Assembly (NCBI GenBank): GCA_026214975.1
Contig: CM047814.1
Span: forward strand, 18,623,541 to 18,687,540
DNA length: 64,000 nucleotides
Source: Gentiana macrophylla
Taxonomy: Eukaryota; Streptophyta; Magnoliopsida; Gentianales; Gentianaceae
Direction of reading: 5' to 3'
Shown here: piece after piece, positions 45,046 to 57,414 of the stretch
Numbering within the stretch: the stretch's first letter is position 1
Layout: each line of letters begins with the position of its first letter
Translations under genes and position numbers: made by a program
The notes under the pieces: model-generated
Databases searched by the model: none
What the model was told of the DNA's origin: nothing
The model's input: the letters and a program-made list of their open reading frames with translations, nothing else

Positions 45046-45937
45046 AGATGATATGCTGATAGCTGCTGCAAACAAGTCTGACATTCAAGATCTGAAGAAT
45101 CTGCTAAAAGCTGAATTTGAGATGAAGGATTTGGGGAATGCAAGGAAAATTTTGAGGATGGAGATCTATAGAGATAGAAAGCAGGGGAAGCTGTTCTTGT
45201 CTCAGCAGGGGTATATTGAAAAGGTATTATCCAAGTTTGGCATGTCAGCAGCCAAACCTATAGATACTCCAATGGCACCAAATCTATATTTGTCTGCTGT
45301 GTTTGCTCTACAGTCAGTTGAAGAGGAAGAATACATGTCCAAGGTTCCATATGCTAGTTCAGTAGGCAGTCTAATGTATGTCATGGTCTGTACTAGGCCT
45401 GATTTGGCTCAGGCAGTTAGTGTTGTCAGCAGGTTTATGGCTCAACCTGGAAAAGAACACTGGAAAGCAGTAAAGAGGATATCTAGGTACCTTAGGGGTA
45501 CATCAGATATTGGGCTCATTTATGGAGGTAGTACACAATGTTTTGTCACACGATACTGTGATTCTGATTATGCTACTGATGTGGATAGCAGGAGGTCTAT
45601 GACAGGGTATGTGTTTACTTTGGGTGATTCTGTGGTAAGTTGGAAGGCAACTTTACAGGGTACAGTGACATTATCCACTACTGAAGCAGAGTATATGGCA
45701 CTGACAGAAGTAGCAAAGGAAGCAATCTGGTTGAAAGGGCTAGTCAATGATCTGAGTCTGCATCAAGATCAAACTAGATTGTATTGTGACAGTCTTAGTG
45801 CAATATGTTTAGCTAAGGATCAGGTTCATCATGAGAGGACCAAGCATATTGATGTTAGGTATTTCTAAGAAATGAGAGGAGGGTTAAAGTTGAAAAGATC
45901 AGCACTGATGTGAATCCAGCTGATATGTTCACTAAAC
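45046..45937 (+). pseudogene. Copia-C reverse transcriptase C-terminus and RNase H
   Basis: Resumes the RT frame after the solo LTR: DLKNLLKAEFEMKDLGNARK, LFLSQQGYIEKVLSKFGM, ARPDLA-type TRPDLAQAVSVVSRFM, then RNase H RYCDSDYATDVDSRRSMTGY, STTEAEYMALTEVAKEAIWL, DQVHHERTKHIDVRYF. One frame shift follows, and it ends at MFTKP where the deletion begins. Confidence 0.88.
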
Positions 45938-46183
45938 CATTTACTGGGTTGACTGATTAGTCGGTTAGGGTTGGATTCCCAAGGCTATAAATAACGTCTA
46001 TACTTATTGTAACTTGATGTAACTTTCTGTTGATGATAAAATATCCTCGTTTGTCCGTGGAATAGTCGGCACATTGCCGGAAACCACGTTAAATCTGTGT
46101 TCTTCTTGTTTTTGTGTTTGTTTACTTGTTCATCTTTTATCTTTACTCACAATCACTATCACTTCCTGATCGCTGTCATAATA
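45938..46183 (+). repeat. Copia-C 3' LTR, 5'-truncated
   Basis: Matches 39799 onward of the 5' LTR, with a single copy of the 122-bp unit, ending CATAATA. Confidence 0.8.
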
Positions 46184-47763
46184 GCATCATTTTTTAAATT
46201 CAGTATCTCAAATCAAAGTCGAAGTTGATGAAAATTGCAAAAGAAAACTGAACCTTTAGTTTGAGCATAAGAAAGTATAGATTTAACAACATCAGACATT
46301 GTGGGCCGTATTTACTAAGCATGCACATAAAGCTAATTAAACATACAAAATGAAAGAAATGTGACTATGGTATAATGCACAATAACATTGATAGTGCCAA
46401 GTCGGGATGAAATATATTTTCCGCTGTTTCATTGCTGATGTCAAGAAAATGCATAGAAATAACAAAAACTTTTTGGGGTATCCGAACTCAAAAAGTATTG
46501 ATCTTTACTTGTCTAGGCTTCAATTCAGGTATTGTCTGAATTTAGTTATCTCGCAGTTTGTTTCTTCATCAGCAGATTACCCCATATGGTAGTCCTTCAT
46601 ATGTTACCGAGTCAACATCGGCAATGACCATGCCTACCTAGAGGAAAGAAAAAAACAACTCTTAGTAGCAAAACCGAGAGTCGTAAATTTAACTCACTAA
46701 TCATGTAAAAAAACCATTAAAACTACAGGTTCACAAAACCTAAAAATATCAACCCAAACCCCCCGCCCCAATAAAAAAATAACACAAATGCAATGTAAAC
46801 ATTATAAAGTTTGATGGCACAACATTACACCACGTACTCATCACTAATATGCAGAATTGCAGGGATCTGATTTCATCTTAAGGAGTTTGGGTTTGGTAAG
46901 ACGATGAAAAGAAATTTCAATGTCCGTTGCGCTTTAAACTGAACCTTCAATATCCGGCTCCCCGCCATGACAACATAGATTTCCAAAACCTAATATATAA
47001 AAATTTAAGTGCATAGCCAACTATAAATCCCAACCAAGCAATCAATTAAACGATAGAGCAGCGGAAGAAACTACTCAAATTTAAAGTAAGGAAAACAATG
47101 AAAAAGAATAAGGGAAACTGACCCTTAACATGACGGAAACGGCTGAGTATTGTAAACACAAACCCAAAAGTAATACATGACTACATGGCGTATAGAATAG
47201 ACAAAATTTTACAAAAACCCTAATCAAATCTGAATTTTTTTAGATATGCGAATACAGTACCCGATATGTGCAACCGGGTGAATTGTTGATTCAGCATTGC
47301 TAGATACCTCTAAGTCAGCCGTTTGATCTTCATACCATAAACCGCTAGATGAAGCCACCTCTAGCATGGGGCAAACTATCACACACACCAAAACCATCGC
47401 AGTTGCCATATGGATAAAAAAGGTCATAGCAAAAAAAAAAGCAGAAATGGAGACGAATAAAGCTTTTGAATTACTGAAAACATGTAAGTTACCAGAAGTT
47501 ACCTCTACAATAGGCGAATCCAAAACGTAGTCAGGAATTGCATCCTTACTCTCCTCCAGGAAGGATTTGATAGTCCGTTTCAACAAAAATCCTGAATTGA
47601 ATTTGTGTTTTGGATTACATCAGTTTTTTGTGTGTAAAACTACACATAATTAAAACCTTTTAAAACAAATACAGACATACCGTGCAGCGTTGGACACCAG
47701 CGTCAGCCTTGCGCTTCCATAGAACATTTCCAAGGCTCGGCGTGGAAATAACCAAGTAGAGGC

Positions 47764-48963
47764 TGTTAGTCCCCGTGCGCAATTAAAATAAATAAACGAA
47801 AATTAAATCAACAATTTTATTTAATAAATTTAAATGACTATATTACAATAGTAATTGAAATAAAATACAATGCAATACAAAACCGAGACGAGTCGAAACT
47901 CTGTCCTTAAGACAATTTTGGTCCGGTATGTACCCCGGTTGTTACCAATTGTCTCCCAGGATAACTCGGTTATACCTATTCAAGTAGAGGTACTTCAGAC
48001 TTGAACCACAACGAACTCTGACAATGCTCAGAATCTCTTTGACTCGAATGCACAGGAAAAGAATTTTATGCATTGGATTGTATGCTTGTATACTATCTTG
48101 TGTTGTTGCTAGTGTATTTTTTAATTGTATATTTTCCAACTTGTGGAGGTTGTTTATATAGAGACTAAGAAAGCAATTGAAAAGTCTTTGCATTGAATAA
48201 TCATTAATGCATTTACTCCCACTACTCCCACTTTGATGTCAATATTAATGATGACAGTTTCGAATTTATTCAGCCATCAGTTTCTAAGAAATTGAACAGT
48301 TTCAGCATTTAGTGAATTATATCACTCGGCTGAATTTCACTTTATCACCACCGGCACTTTGCCGAATTTCGATTTTACTCGGCCCGCCAAAGACTTAGCC
48401 GAATTTCGGTTTTACTCACCACAAAGACTTAGCGAATTGCTTCACTCACTACCGGCACTTGGCCGAATTTTAGCTTCACTCAGCCGTTGGCACTTGGCCG
48501 AATTTTAGCTTCACTCAGCCGAATCCACTCAGCCGAATTTCTGGAGTCCAAAAATTAATACTTGCCCAGCCCAAGGCCCTCAGGCCCACAAAGGCCCAAT
48601 TCCCCAAGCCCAAGCCCAAGCCCAAGGTCAACGGGCACGGGCGGGCGGCGGCGGCGGCGCATCGTCTGAACTATCATCATATAAATACTTGACATTGGAA
48701 CACTCATGTCCCAATGTGGGATAAAGTTTTACACTACTTTACTTCCCATATCTCACAACAACTTAAAGCGTTAATATCTCATTCACCCGTACTCCGAATT
48801 GAATGATTTAAAACCCTATTGTCAACTACGTAACATGTAGTTTCCAATGATTTAACAAAGTCTCGATAACTTTAATAAAAGTCTATCGAACTCGCTTTTT
48901 AAAATAGTTGTCATATATGATTAAAAAATCGATAAAATCATTTTTCCTCTATTTTCTCCAACA
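47764..48963 (-). repeat. Copia-E 3' LTR
   Basis: 1200 bp. It contains an internal minisatellite of GCCGAATTT(C/T)-(A/G)CTT-CACTC units (48324-48545), CCCAAG repeats (48600-48628) and a GGCGGCGGCGG run. Its partner is 52926-54137. Confidence 0.92.
48324..48545. repeat. GCCGAATTT minisatellite within the Copia-E LTR
   Basis: Units such as CACTCAGCCGAATTTC and GGCACTTGGCCGAATTTTAG repeat six to eight times. Unit number and sequence differ from the same tract in the other LTR (about 53486-53705), which accounts for most of the LTR length difference. Confidence 0.75.
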
Positions 48964-49599
48964 ATCCCCCACATGAATGGATATTAATGCATATGCTGAC
49001 TCTGAAGAGATTTCTTACAGAAAAATATTGCATCAGGAGAGGTAGCTTCTGGCTTTGAACCTGCCTTAGTGAAGTACTATCGGATCTACTCGGTCATTCA
49101 GTGAACTTACGTCTTGAACTGTTCAGCCTTTAGTGTAGAACCAGACAATAATACTCACACAATATTTTCCTTAACACTGTACTTGGTTCTCATGACTGGA
49201 TTCGTTTTGGCCCTGAATCACACCTGGTTTCAGAAAGTGCGTTAGAGAATTCTAGCCTCTGAATTCTCATAGAAGCGGCCCCACTTCGCACTTACATAGG
49301 TGACTTCCTATCAAGAGTATTCTGCCATACCCCACTCGAATTTAATCAAACTATAGGAATCATTAAAAGTTTTCACTTAACCTCAACACTTCTAGCAGAC
49401 AACACTTTTATTCACAGAATGGGAAAGTGTTCATCGACTGCTTCATAACTTAGTTGTCCCTTTGAACCAAGATCTTGGGATCTCAAGTCAACATGGTAGG
49501 GTTACCATTACAAAGCTTATCTTTCAATAGGCTTAAGTCCCATTTTGAGTGTCAAAACTGACAATCGATCTCTAGTAAACATTTTTGAAAGCAGATCTG

Positions 49600-49890
49600 C
49601 AAGATTTTCCTTCGATCCAATATAATCGATGGAAATCATACCACTAGAGATCAATTATTTAACGGTATCATGTCGTTGACGTATATGTCTAGACTTACCT
49701 TTATACAAACTATTTTGTGCTCGGTGTAAAGCTGATTGGCGTTCACTGTGGAAGCAATCGGTGTAGTCCAGCAAGAAATCTCCTCTAGGAAATTTAGAAG
49801 CCACTTAGCTTCTTCACCAGCTTTGTCAAGTGCAATGCACGTTTGCTTTGTGGACTTCCATAACACCGCAACATCACCAATCATGTGAAT
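49600..49890 (-). pseudogene. Copia-E RNase H remnant
   Basis: AVLWKSTKQTCIALDKAGEE and AKWLLNFLEEI match the RNase H region of plant Copia elements, with a segment including the catalytic Glu deleted after CIA. The surrounding interior (48964-51700) holds RT and integrase debris too decayed to delimit. Confidence 0.7.
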
Positions 49891-51729
49891 TGTAATTCTT
49901 TAGAATCAGAAATCCACTTGTCATCACAGTATCTTTCTAATCCCAGATTCATTGAATATTTCAAGTACTCATGTACTGTAATATCGCTTTCCAATGATCC
50001 TCACTAGGATTACTTGTAAACCTGCATAGTTTATTCACAACATGTACATTAGATAATATGTGAATATTTTAACTGAGACACAGGCTCACCCTTGGTTTTG
50101 ACTAAGTGGATACTTAAGTCAATGTGTGCTTAAGGACTTTCATTAAACATATTGAATTCCTCAGGAGGAATTCAATATAATGAGACTGTGATAACACTAG
50201 TCCCTCAGATATTCTAAAATTATTATTAGAATTACATCTATAAGTCCCATATCATGAGTACTCCTCATTATTAGCATATATTCTTCTAATTCACTATTTA
50301 AGACAATAGTCTTAATATCCACTTGATGGATTTCAAGCTTACATACCACAACATCTGCGATAAGTACTCATATCGACGAAAGTCGAGTTTCTAGTGAATT
50401 TGTATGAAGAAATCAAGACCCTCTTTTGGTGATAACCTCTGGCTACCATCCTGGCCTTACATTGTTTAGTTTTAGGTATTCCCACCTTTGCTAAACACCC
50501 CCACATTTCCAAGTATTCGTAGATAAGCTCTCAGCTTTCCCTCAACTCATATGGGATCTTTATCCATCTGTTCGATGTAAACCTATAAAGAATGAAATCG
50601 GTGGAAACTATCGCTCCACAAGTTCGGAGATTAACTCAAACTATTCACTATGCTTTAACCAACTCTTTAAGAGTTCGGTTGAAATTCAACATTTCTCGGA
50701 TAACATCCGAAAACAATCAACACCGGTCAGTAAATCTAGCGAAATAGCATTTTTCGAAAATCGTGACTTTTGTTTAAAGACAAGCTGACCTTTCTTTGAA
50801 ACCAATGCTTTTGTTAAAAACAGCAGCTTTTGCCGAAAATCAGTGAACAAAAGAAAGAGTGTGGCCAGCACTATTTCCACTACGATTCTGCTAGGTTTAT
50901 TCGCTTAGTTGTTTTTCCAACTTCATTCTTATAGGTGTATAACTCCTTTGTTGTCTTATCTTTGCTATTTTAGCAAAATTAGACACAACTTTATTTTATA
51001 CAATGATCGATAAATAATCTTTACCGACTCTCGATTAGCATAAATATTTAAATCACACAACTCGTATAATTTAACTTTTACATGTCTATGTTTCTTTCCT
51101 GTATGAAACCGTGTACTAAGTCATATTTGCTTTGACACATCTATGGCATGTTTAACACTACATACAATAAATCATTCGACATAATGATTTATATTCATCC
51201 ATTTTTGGATTTAGGAAATAAATAATTTCCACTCCTAATCGTTATGCCATAGGCTTGTGACACCATATTGTATCACCAACCATTTCAACTTTAGTCATAT
51301 TTCAACTCACGGTATAAAAAAGACTATTTATTGATTCAACAACTTGTACCACCACTGGTACGCATTTCAAATCAAAACACCTCGGTGTTTCATTTCATTT
51401 TTATTCAACGAATAAAAGTTCTACGAGTCGTCACCAAAATGAGAATTTTATCATGAAGATAATTTCTCCAACTTACACGGCACGACAAACTAATGTTTTC
51501 ACTAAACATTTTGGCATATTTTCCTTATGATTAATCTGCCAATTAAATAATTTTTAGGTACATTCATCATACGAAATTATTTCTCAACGGTTCAAAACAC
51601 AACAAGAAATTATTTGAACCAATACACATTAAGAATATTTATTATTCCATACATTAAAATAGAAATTACATTTTCTACTTTACGTAACAACACGGAGATC
51701 CATCATCCATAGACCTCCATCTATCGTTC

Positions 51730-52070
51730 CTTCAAAGAATTACCTCGCCTTCATCTATTAGTCCGAATTTGTATGTATCAAATACCAAACACGACCACCT
51801 AGGTAGGTAAGTCGGCTTGCGTAAACCACATTCATCGAGAAGTCCGGCACATGCGGGACATCTCGAAGAATCAATGCTCTCCCAAACGTCAAATTCAATC
51901 GAACATGACCGCATCCAATGATATCGGAAGTAGTTGAATTTGACATTACTATTTTCTCTCATCTTGAGATGTTGGTAACTAAAAAACGATGATTCGTTTG
52001 CACACATATGTCGGGTAGCCCGATTGTCTACAACCCAAGCATATTCCTCTTCCTCGAGGTCTCGTCAGAG
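51730..52070 (-). pseudogene. Copia-E protease remnant
   Basis: From right to left: NRATRHMCANESSFF (protease active-site region, with DSGA degraded to NRAT), SYQHL, then after a frameshift RLNLTFGRALILRDVPHVPD and FSMNVVYASRL. From 52071 to 52925 only AT-rich, gag-less sequence with repeated AACTCG motifs is seen. Confidence 0.7.
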
Positions 52071-52925
52071 CTCAATTTTGACTGTTTTAAAATCACTTCA
52101 CTTCCCGCAACCTGGGAGCTTTCTCCTCGAATTGGCGCACGCAATAGAGTCATCCGATAATAAAATTCCATTTACGTTCACAAGCAGTAAAATAAACAAT
52201 TTTAAGGCTCGTTTTAAACGACCATTTTCTCAAAAGGATAATTTAAATACCAAAAATTGATATTTAACACATTTTATATCAACTCGATATCAAACCAAGT
52301 AAAGTTTGTTTTCAACTCGTCAAAACCAAACTCAAACTTGTTTCGACTTGATAAAACAGATGGGGCTCTGTTTTCAACTCAGAAACATATTTAAGATTGT
52401 TTTTAAATTCAGTAAAACAACTTGAAGATTGTTTTGACTCGTCAAAACAAGCTCGAGTTTATTTCAACTCGATTCTCCAACCGTTTATCAAATCGTAACA
52501 ATATCAACAAGTTTGAACTTGTTATTCCAAATATCACTCATTAAATTTGTTTATTTCAATTCATTCGTCAACTTATAATCAAAACACCAAAGCGGATGGT
52601 AGTTTTTACGTAAAATCCCAAAAGGAGATGGACCGATTTTACCGTAAATCGATACTAAAAAAGGAAGTGGACCGATTTTACCAGAAATCGATACCAAAAA
52701 GGAAGTGGTAGTTTTTTAAAACGAGCTGGACTAGAATCGAAATAAACTAGCTGTGCTTGCATTTTAAATTTTTTTTTTTCTTTTTCAAACAAGTTGAACT
52801 TGTTCAACTTAAAATTCAACTCGAATCAACCTCGTCAAAATAAAATTGAAGAAATATTCGTCAACTATTTTGATTACTCACGGGTTCGAATCAGAACAAC
52901 GGTTCTTCGGAAAATTGTCTTAAGC

Positions 52926-54137
52926 TGTTAGTCCCCGTGCGCAATTAAAATAAATAAACGAAAATTAAATCAACAATTTTATTTAATAAATTTAAATGAC
53001 TATATTACAATAGTAATTGAAATAAAATACAATGCAATACAAAACCGAGACGAGTCGAAACTCTGTCCTTAAGACAATTTTGGCCCGGTATGTACCCCGG
53101 TTGTTACCAATTGTCTCCCAGGATAACTCGGTTATACCTGTTCAAGTAGAGGTACTTCAGACTTGAACCACAACGAACTCTGACAATGCTCAGAATCTCT
53201 TCGACTCGAATGCACAGGAAAAGAATTTTATGCATTGGATTGTATGCTTGTATACTATCTTGTGTTGTTGCTAGTGTATTTTTAATTGTATATTTTCCAA
53301 CTTGTGGAGGTTGTTTATATAGAGACTAAGAAAGCAATGGAAAAGTCTTTGCATTGAATAATCATTAATGCATTTACTCCCACTACTCCCACTTTGATGT
53401 CAATATTAATGATGACAGTTTCGAATTTATTCAGCCATCAGTTTCTAAGAAACTGAACAGTTTCAGCATTTAGTGAATTATATCACTCGGCTGAATTTCA
53501 GCTTTACTCACCGCCCCGCACTTTGCGAATTTCGCTTTTACTCACCACAAAGACTTAGCCGAATTTCGCTTTTACTCAACCACAAGACTTATTCTCGCTT
53601 CACTCATTACCGGCACTTGGCCGAATTTTAGCTTTCACTCAGCCGTTGGCACTTGGCCGAATTTTAGCTTCACTCAGCCGAATCCACTCAGCCGAATTTC
53701 TGGAGTCCAAAAATTAATACTTGCCCAGCCCAAGGCCCTCAGGCCCACAAAGGCCCAATTCCCCAAGCCCAAGCCCAAGCCCAAGCCCAAGGTCAACGGG
53801 CACGGGCGGGCGGCGGCGGCGGCGCATCGTCTGAACTATCATCATATAAATACTTGACATTGGAACACTCATGTCCCAATGTGGGATAAAGTTTTACACT
53901 ACTTTACTTCCCATATCTCACAACAACTTAAAGCGTTAATATCTCATTCACCCGTACTCCGAATTGAATGATTTAAAACCCTATTGTCAACTACGTAACA
54001 TGTAGTTTCCAATGATTTAACAAAGTCTCGATAACTTTAATAAAAGTCTATCGAACTCGCTTTTTAAAATAGTTGTCATATATGATTAAAAAATCGATAA
54101 AATCGATAAAATCATTTTTCCTCTATTTTCTCCAACA
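52926..54137 (-). repeat. Copia-E 5' LTR
   Basis: 1212 bp with the same ends as the left LTR. Most substitutions and indels fall in the minisatellite, a CCCAAG tract (one unit longer) and a duplicated AAAATCGAT near 54095. Confidence 0.92.
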
Positions 54138-54773
54138 GAGGCTGCAATACATCAAGTGAATATCGGGTTTACATCACACAATATTAATTTAACGTAATAT
54201 TCAAACGCCTGACAATAGTATGAATATAATATATCTATACCTTAATTATGTCTCGATCTTTTGGCTTCAACCCGTATTTTCCAAGCATTGAATCACCATT
54301 TATTTGGTATTTCTCAAGGACCTATACATAATTTACTCATAATTTCGTCAACTAAGCATTTCATTCATACGTTTTCTAAAATCTATATCTATAAACTAAA
54401 AAAACCAAGTATCAAAAACCTGCCGCCTTGTTAGGTCACTGAGAGGTTTTCGGTATACTGCACTGTCCACATGCCCTAGTAGTTACCATGGACTGAAATT
54501 AACACAAATGCAATATAAAGATTATAAATTTTTGGAAATGGTTTGTGTGGGGAGTATAATTTTGACGAAAATACAAAATATATACCTTTTGGTAAAAATT
54601 GTTTTTGTTGTATACCCCTATTTTTGTTTCTTAAAAATATAAACCCGTCAAAATACTCACTAGGCCAGACTATTTTTTCAAAGGGACGGGTTATTTTTTC
54701 ATGAGGCCAAGCTATTATTTATTGAGGACGGACTAAAATAACACGTCCTGAACAATTTTATTCGTACAGACGG

Positions 54774-55599
54774 GCAAATGCAAGATTGTAGAAAGCCAAG
54801 GAAACAAAACACAGTCCAAGAAAATATTTGGCCATTGGAGTGGTGAAATTAAAGATGATGAAAAGCTTTCGATCACCAATGGAAATCTTAAGGATTAAAG
54901 AGAAGAGAAGATTTGGGTGGTGAATTATGGTTCACTCAACCAAGTACATTTATAGGTACATTTCTTAATTTGACGTATTTGGACTGCAATAAAACATAGT
55001 TTTCACCTGAAAAAAAGAAAATAGTAATGCCATTATATCTCTGAGTTCTTTAATAACAGGACTTAGTCTTCGAGAGGGGAGATTGAAACCGGCTTCTTGT
55101 TGCAGAAACACGCCTTAGAGAAGAATAAGGCATGAAAGTTGGCATAATTCCATATTAATTAATTAAATATGAAGAATTTGTTAAATTTATTCGGTATAAT
55201 CTCCATATATATATGGTTCATAAGTTTATTCGCCCCTCATGCATGGAAACTTCCTTTAACAAAATCATTATCTCATTGGTAAATACGTTTGGAATTAATA
55301 GGGTAAACGGCATTATTGAAGAAGACATCCAAATTTGTATATTCCATAATGTTTGAACTCTATGACATCTATCTTTTACAATAACCATATCAAACAAAAA
55401 TCCAAACCATAACAAAACTTGGAATATATATAGAGTTACCACAATTTTGATGCACCGAAAGCCTAATGCCTTAGGACGCGTGGAAGCTTAGCTTTTATCG
55501 ATCGGTGGCTAACTTTACATTGTAATCTTCTTGTTTCTGGGGATTTTCATTTCATCGGGAAAGAAGTGCAATAACTTATACCACTAAGCTTTATTCGAT
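54774..55599 (-). pseudogene. GLP1 5' fragment A (promoter and start of exon 1)
   Basis: Homologous to 8337-9125: about the first 20 codons of GLP1 ([20 protein letters not shown]), the 5' untranslated region, the TATA box and upstream sequence. It is cut inside exon 1 on the left and joined to Copia-F at 55600 on the right. A 46-base insertion (TGCAGAAACACGCC region near 55101) is absent from the other copies. It cannot encode a GLP. Confidence 0.85.
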
Positions 55600-57412
55600 T
55601 GTATGGTTTGAAGCAAGCTCCAAAGCGAGTGGTATAAAAGGTTTGTGATTTTATGCTTCAAAGAGGTTACAACAGAAGTCCTTATGATCATTGTGTATAC
55701 TACTGATCTATTTGAAAGATGGATCATATATCTATCTTGTTTCAGTATGTGGATGACATGCCGATAGCTGCGCAGCAAGGAAGTCGATGTTCAAAATCAA
55801 GAACCTTCTTAGTCTTTGAATTTGAAATGAAGGATTTGGGTGCGACCAAGAAAATCTTGGGGATGGAGATCGGAGAGATAGAAGTCGAAGAAATTATTCT
55901 TGTCTCAGGGTTATGTGCGTAAGATATTGGCCAAGTTTGGGATGTCTCTGCCAAAACCAATAGATACTCTATGGCATCAAATGTTCATTTGTCTGTTTAT
56001 GCTTCATAGTCACCAAGAGAAGGAGTATATGTCAAAGTTCCCTATGCTAGTGCGATTGGCGATCGATGTATGCCATGGTGTGCACTAGGCCTCGATCTGC
56101 TCAGCGATCGGTGTTGTCAGCAGAGTTTATGGCTCAACCTCGGAAAGAACACTGGAAAGTTTGTTAAAAGGATATTCAGTACACGAGAGGTACGGTGATG
56201 TTGGTCTCATTTATGGAGGTGATATCGGTGCAGTCACAAAGTTCTTGTGATCTTTGATTATGCAGTGATGTTGTGAGAAAATCAATGATTGGGTATGTGT
56301 TTACATTGGGAAGTGCAGTGGTCACCTGGAAGGCTACTCTTGAGGCTACCGGTGAGCCTTATCAACTCATCAAGGTAATACATGGCTCTTCATCAAGCAA
56401 ACTAAGGAGGGTATCGGTTGAAGGGCTAGTCGGTGATTTGGGGTTGCATCAGGATCAGTGATATATATTGTGACAATCTTAGTGCAATATGCTTAGCCAA
56501 GGATCAGGTTCATCATGAGAGAACCAAGCATATTGATGTCAGGTATCATTTCTTGAGGAATGAGAAGAGGGTTGTGGTGAAGAAGATTGGCACAAAGGAG
56601 AATCCTTCTCGATATGTTCACTAAAACATTCAATAGAGTAAGTTCCAGCTTTGCCTGGACTTACTGAATATTCAAAGCTTATAATTTGTTTCTGGAAACT
56701 CAACTGAGGGCAGATCAGTGGAGTGAATGCTGTGGAGATAGTCTGGTACAAGTACATCTGGCATTGACGAATGCATCCGATACAAGTACATCTGGTTATG
56801 CAATCTGTTTGACTCAGTGAGAGTTGAAGTCAAGGTGGAGATTTGCCAAGTAAAGTGACTTAAACTCTACATCCGTGGAACCAATCAAGACTCAATTGTG
56901 TGATTGCGGTGAGAAGTGTATTCATTTCGTGTTTCAAGAGGTGAGTCATCGAGCTTCGTCGCCAGGGTGACTATCGGCAGGTGATAGTCTGCCGAGTCTT
57001 GGAATACAGCCAGGTCCCACATCCATTAATTTGTTATGTGATGACTATACAAATGTCATTAAAAGGAGGACACGTGTAAGGGTATTTATGGCGAGATCAG
57101 ACAAAGATTCTGGCGGCTAGGGTTTGTGGATTTGTGCCTATAAATACGCTTGTTGTCTCATTATCCGAGTGTGTTGAAATCAGTAAAATTCAGTGCATAA
57201 TAAAAATATCTCCTTTCTGCCCGTGGTTTTTTACCTCTCCCACTGAGGGGTTTTCCACGTTAAAATCTGTGTTCTTCTTGTTTCTGTTATCTCCTTTGAT
57301 TGTTTATGTTTGATTGCTTCTGTTTCTGTTTCTGTTTCTTGCATCTGAAGTTATCTCCATCCGTTTTATAACAAGTGGTATCAGAGAAAGGTTCTGGAGA
57401 AAACAATCTGAA
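55600..57412 (+). mobile_element. Copia-F remnant: RT end, RNase H, LTR and following primer site
   Basis: Starts abruptly at YGLKQAP of RT, then EFEMKDLGATKKILGMEIG, VRKILAKFGMSLPKPIDT, RNase H pieces (MIGYVFTLGSAVVTWKATL, LSAICLAKDQVHHERTKHID) and a purine tract AAGGTGGAGA before an LTR (about 56849-57373). TGGTATCAGAGAAAGG follows the LTR at 57376, so the LTR is used as a 5' LTR too, implying a recombined pair of elements. It is related to Copia-C. Numerous small indels, many at CTG/CAG sites. Confidence 0.8.
56849..57373 (+). repeat. Copia-F LTR
   Basis: Begins near TTGCCAAGTAAAGTGAC and ends TTTATAACA. Contains CCTATAAATACGC near 57138 and GTTTCT repeats near 57320. The left limit is inferred from the purine tract. 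Confidence 0.65.
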
Positions 57413-57414
57413 GT

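Larger units (their letters stand above)
39566..46183 (+). mobile_element. Copia-C LTR retrotransposon, split by a solo LTR
   Basis: Copia order gag, protease, integrase, RT, RNase H with a Met-type primer site (TGGTATCGGAGC at 40172). The 5' LTR is about 39566-40168; its left edge is not firmly resolved. The 3' end is damaged: after MFTKP the frame runs straight into the middle of the LTR, so the protein end, polypurine tract and about 230 bases of the 3' LTR are deleted. A foreign 1758-bp LTR sits in RT. Stops and shifts are numerous. No certain target duplication. Confidence 0.85.
47764..54137 (-). mobile_element. Copia-E LTR retrotransposon (minus strand)
   Basis: 6374 bp with 1.2-kb LTRs (TGTTAGTCCCC...CTCCAACA) and target duplication GAGGC (47759-47763 and 54138-54142). 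The complement of a polypurine tract (ATCCCCCACATG) follows the left LTR at 48964, so the element reads right to left. The 4-kb interior keeps only short recognisable protein pieces and is heavily mutated. It sits in an exon-like block of the host gene above. Confidence 0.9.
46585..54490 (-). pseudogene. Unidentified host gene in exon-like blocks, interrupted by Copia-E
   Basis: On the minus strand, short coding-looking blocks bounded by AG/GT appear in order: 54490-54420 (GHVDSAVYRKPLSDLTRRQ), 54321-54241 (VLEKYQINGDSMLGKYGLK, PKDRDIIK, 27 codons), a block starting at 54141 after TGCAG and continuing at 47762-47681 beyond Copia-E, 47591-47503 (one frame: FLEESKDAIPDYVLDSPIVE), about 46995-46900, and 46637-46588 (VGMVIADVDSVTYEGLPYG), the last after a clear TTTCTTTCCTCTAG acceptor. 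I do not recognise the protein, and phases are not consistent through every block, so some may be UTR or chance. At most it is a broken gene. Confidence 0.35.
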
